A stretch of DNA of 64,000 nt from the NCBI GenBank assembly GCA_019359235.1, contig JAHHHT010000034.1, positions 1 to 64,000 on the forward strand. The letters run 5' to 3'. The stretch's first letter is position 1. Each line of letters opens with the position of its first letter. Both the position numbers and the translations under genes were made by a program. The notes under the pieces are model-generated. The model saw nothing but the letters and a program-made list of their open reading frames with translations. It was not told where the DNA came from and searched no databases. Shown here in pieces: positions 62,204 to 64,000 of this stretch. This stretch comes from Oscillatoria princeps RMCB-10 (lineage in GTDB: Bacteria > Cyanobacteriota > Cyanobacteriia > Cyanobacteriales > Oscillatoriaceae).

Positions 62204-64000
62204 GTGCAATTGCAAAGAAGTGTTGCTCTCAGGCGGGCGACAGGCGGTTTCGCCTTAATTGACAGTCTCAAGCGCCACGGCGTCAAGCATATTTTTGGCT
62301 ATCCGGGCGGCGCTATTTTGCCGCTCTATGACGAGCTGTACCGCGCTGAAGCAGAAGGCGGCATTGAGCACATCCTGGTTAGGCACGAGCAAGGAGCGGC
62401 CCACGCGGCAGATGGCTACGCTCGCGCCACCGGCAAAGTGGGCGTGTGTTTTGCAACCTCAGGTCCGGGAGCGACCAATTTGGTCACCGGCATCGCCACC
62501 GCTCACATGGACTCGATCCCAATGGTGGTGGTCACCGGCCAGGTGCCGAGGGCGTCGATTGGCACTGATGCCTTTCAGGAAATCGATATCTGGGGCATTA
62601 GCTTGCCGGTTGTCAAGCACTCTTACGTTGTCCGCGACCCCAAGGACATGGCCCGCATTGTGGCGGAGGCGTTTACGATCGCCAGCACGGGACGCCCCGG
62701 GCCGGTGCTGATTGACGTGCCCAAGGATGTGGGCTTGGAAGAATTTGACTACCTGCCGGTGGAACCGGGATCGGTGAAATTGCCCGGATACCGCCCCACA
62801 GTTAAGGGCAATCCCCGCCAAATTAACCAAGCTATCAATCTCATCCGCCAAGCGCGGCGTCCTTTGCTGTATGTCGGCGGCGGCGCGATCGCCGCTGGCG
62901 CTCACGCGGAAATTCAAGAACTGGCGGAATACTTCAATATCCCGGTGACGACAACCCTGATGGGCAAGGGTGCCTTTGAGGAAAACCACCCCCTGTCTGT
63001 GGGAATGTTGGGCATGCACGGCACCGCCTACGCTAACTTCGCCGTCACCGACTGCGACTTGCTGATTGCTGTCGGTGCCCGATTTGACGATCGCGTCACC
63101 GGCAAGCTCGATGAGTTCGCCTCCCGCGCCAAAGTCATCCACATCGACATCGACCCCGCTGAGGTGGGGAAAAACCGCGCCCCTGACGTTCCGATTGTCG
63201 GCGACGTGCGGCAAGTGCTGCAAGACCTGTTGCGCCGGAAAAGCGAACTGGGCGAACCGGCTGACCCCAACCAAACCCAACAGTGGCGGGAGCGCATCGA
63301 CCGCTGGCGCGAAGACTATCCCTTGGTGGTGCCCCACTATCCCGACAGCATCTCCCCCCAAGAGGTGATTGTGGAACTCGGGCGTCAGGCACCCAAGGCT
63401 TACTACACCACCGACGTGGGCCAGCACCAAATGTGGGCGGCGCAATTCCTCAAGAATGGCCCGCGCCGCTGGATTTCCAGTGCCGGTTTGGGCACGATGG
63501 GCTTCGGGCTGCCGGCAGCAATGGGCGCTAAAATGGCTCTGCCGGATCAACAGGTGATCTGCGTTGCCGGTGATGCCAGCATCCAAATGAACATCCAGGA
63601 GCTGGGAACCTTAGCACAATATGGCATAAATGTCAAGACTGTTATCCTCAACAACGGCTGGCAAGGCATGGTGCGCCAGTGGCAGGAGGCGTTCTATCAA
63701 GAGCGCTACTCGTCCTCTAATATGGAGGCGGGGATGCCGGACTTCGTGATGCTGGCTAAGGCTTACGGGATTAAGGGAATGGTGATTCGCGACCGCGCCG
63801 AACTCTCCGACGGGATCGCCGAAATGCTGGCCCACAATGGCCCCGTCCTCATGGATGTCCGCGTTACCAAGAACGAAAACTGTTACCCAATGGTAGCTCC
63901 TGGCAAGAGCAACGCTCAGATGATTGGTTTGCCAGAGCTGAACAAGAAGTTGGAAGCCGATGTTTACTGCAGCTGCTGCGGTGCTAAAAACAGCGCTAGC
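62204..64000 (+). CDS. ilvB: Acetolactate synthase large subunit (3' end cut by window)
   Basis: 599 codons are open from GTG 62204 to the window edge, nearly the full family length. ThDP-dependent: [39 protein letters not shown] with the catalytic Glu, [29 protein letters not shown], and the ThDP/Mg motif [20 protein letters not shown] to NNGWQGM. It condenses pyruvate (or pyruvate plus 2-oxobutyrate) in valine, leucine and isoleucine synthesis, with a small regulatory subunit encoded elsewhere. The C-terminus [11 protein letters not shown] is still open at 64000, so a short part is missing. Confidence 0.97.
   Translation, partial: MQLQRSVALRRATGGFALIDSLKRHGVKHIFGYPGGAILPLYDELYRAEAEGGIEHILVRHEQGAAHAADGYARATGKVGVCFATSGPGATNLVTGIATAHMDSIPMVVVTGQVPRASIGTDAFQEIDIWGISLPVVKHSYVVRDPKDMARIVAEAFTIASTGRPGPVLIDVPKDVGLEEFDYLPVEPGSVKLPGYRPTVKGNPRQINQAINLIRQARRPLLYVGGGAIAAGAHAEIQELAEYFNIPVTTTLMGKGAFEENHPLSVGMLGMHGTAYANFAVTDCDLLIAVGARFDDRVTGKLDEFASRAKVIHIDIDPAEVGKNRAPDVPIVGDVRQVLQDLLRRKSELGEPADPNQTQQWRERIDRWREDYPLVVPHYPDSISPQEVIVELGRQAPKAYYTTDVGQHQMWAAQFLKNGPRRWISSAGLGTMGFGLPAAMGAKMALPDQQVICVAGDASIQMNIQELGTLAQYGINVKTVILNNGWQGMVRQWQEAFYQERYSSSNMEAGMPDFVMLAKAYGIKGMVIRDRAELSDGIAEMLAHNGPVLMDVRVTKNENCYPMVAPGKSNAQMIGLPELNKKLEADVYCSCCGAKNSAS

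Noticed and set aside
62459-63586. 375-codon minus-strand frame opposite ilvB
   Set aside because: Antisense shadow of acetolactate synthase.

Overview
The window comes from a cyanobacterium, most likely a filamentous one. It carries the large magnesium-chelatase subunit of chlorophyll synthesis (ChlH), a PAP/fibrillin-like thylakoid or plastoglobule protein, a PatD-like protein, an FtsH with two membrane segments and many GCGATCGC-type (HIP1-like) sites. It also has the dense dispersed and tandem repeats (25-, 26- and 49-bp units, MITE-like hairpins, 'CCCCATGCC' runs) usual in Oscillatoriales-type genomes. I cannot name the species. No tRNA, rRNA, insertion-sequence transposase or CRISPR array was seen.

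Layout. At 0-5 kb lies a HTH/STAND ATPase that runs off the left edge, two secreted proteins and a trypsin-like/TPR protease. At 5-8.4 kb are HicBA and VapBC toxin-antitoxin (TA) pairs, a fibrillin-like protein and an ankyrin protein. At 8.5-14 kb are the (p)ppGpp synthetase/hydrolase Rel, a PatD-like gene, a fused peptide ABC ATPase and an HD-domain protein. At 14-18.8 kb are a GNAT enzyme and a dense TA island (PIN pair, DUF433 scar locus, DUF4258/DUF2283, orphan antitoxin, HicBA, ParB-like stub) littered with gene fragments. At 18.8-22.1 kb is a unit of GUN4-domain protein, small GNAT-like protein, small Gly/Tyr-tailed protein and a second copy of the STAND ATPase. At 22.3-38 kb are Uma2, ChlH, an ankyrin protein, an outer-membrane barrel, an LpxB-related protein, a broken radical SAM gene, a frameshifted Lgt-like gene, an M23 peptidase and FtsH. 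At 38.2-47.6 kb is a flavin reductase and then a same-strand, visibly AT-richer cluster. At 48.4-59.2 kb are a His-tailed ferrochelatase-like protein, a CheY-CheC-diguanylate cyclase operon, a dead GGDEF gene and two large sensor diguanylate cyclases. At 59.9-64 kb are a hydrolase-like protein, an MFS transporter and acetolactate synthase (ilvB, cut by the right edge).

Two systems stand out. (1) The cluster at 39.0-47.6 kb, in transcription order: a sugar-phosphate cyclase that looks like 2-deoxy-scyllo-inosose synthase rather than AroB, a xylose-isomerase-fold TIM-barrel enzyme, a hydroxyquinol/catechol-type intradiol dioxygenase, a flavin-dependent halogenase-like protein, an MFS exporter, a cation/H+ antiporter and a cupin. 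I infer a specialised pathway that turns a hexose phosphate into a carbocycle and perhaps a (halogenated, ring-opened) aromatic. (2) The two STAND ATPase copies, the trypsin-TPR protease and the GUN4/small-protein unit all have the same iterated 9-bp motif (about ATGTCGGAA, direct repeats) in their promoter regions. In both STAND genes it covers the -35 position. This suggests one shared regulator for a putative conflict or stress regulon.

A third theme is repeat-driven gene change. Dispersed repeats are fused in frame into at least two coding regions. A 49-bp tandem repeat has replaced the C-terminus of one STAND copy. Several genes have decayed (GGDEF, Lgt-like, radical SAM, TA fragments).
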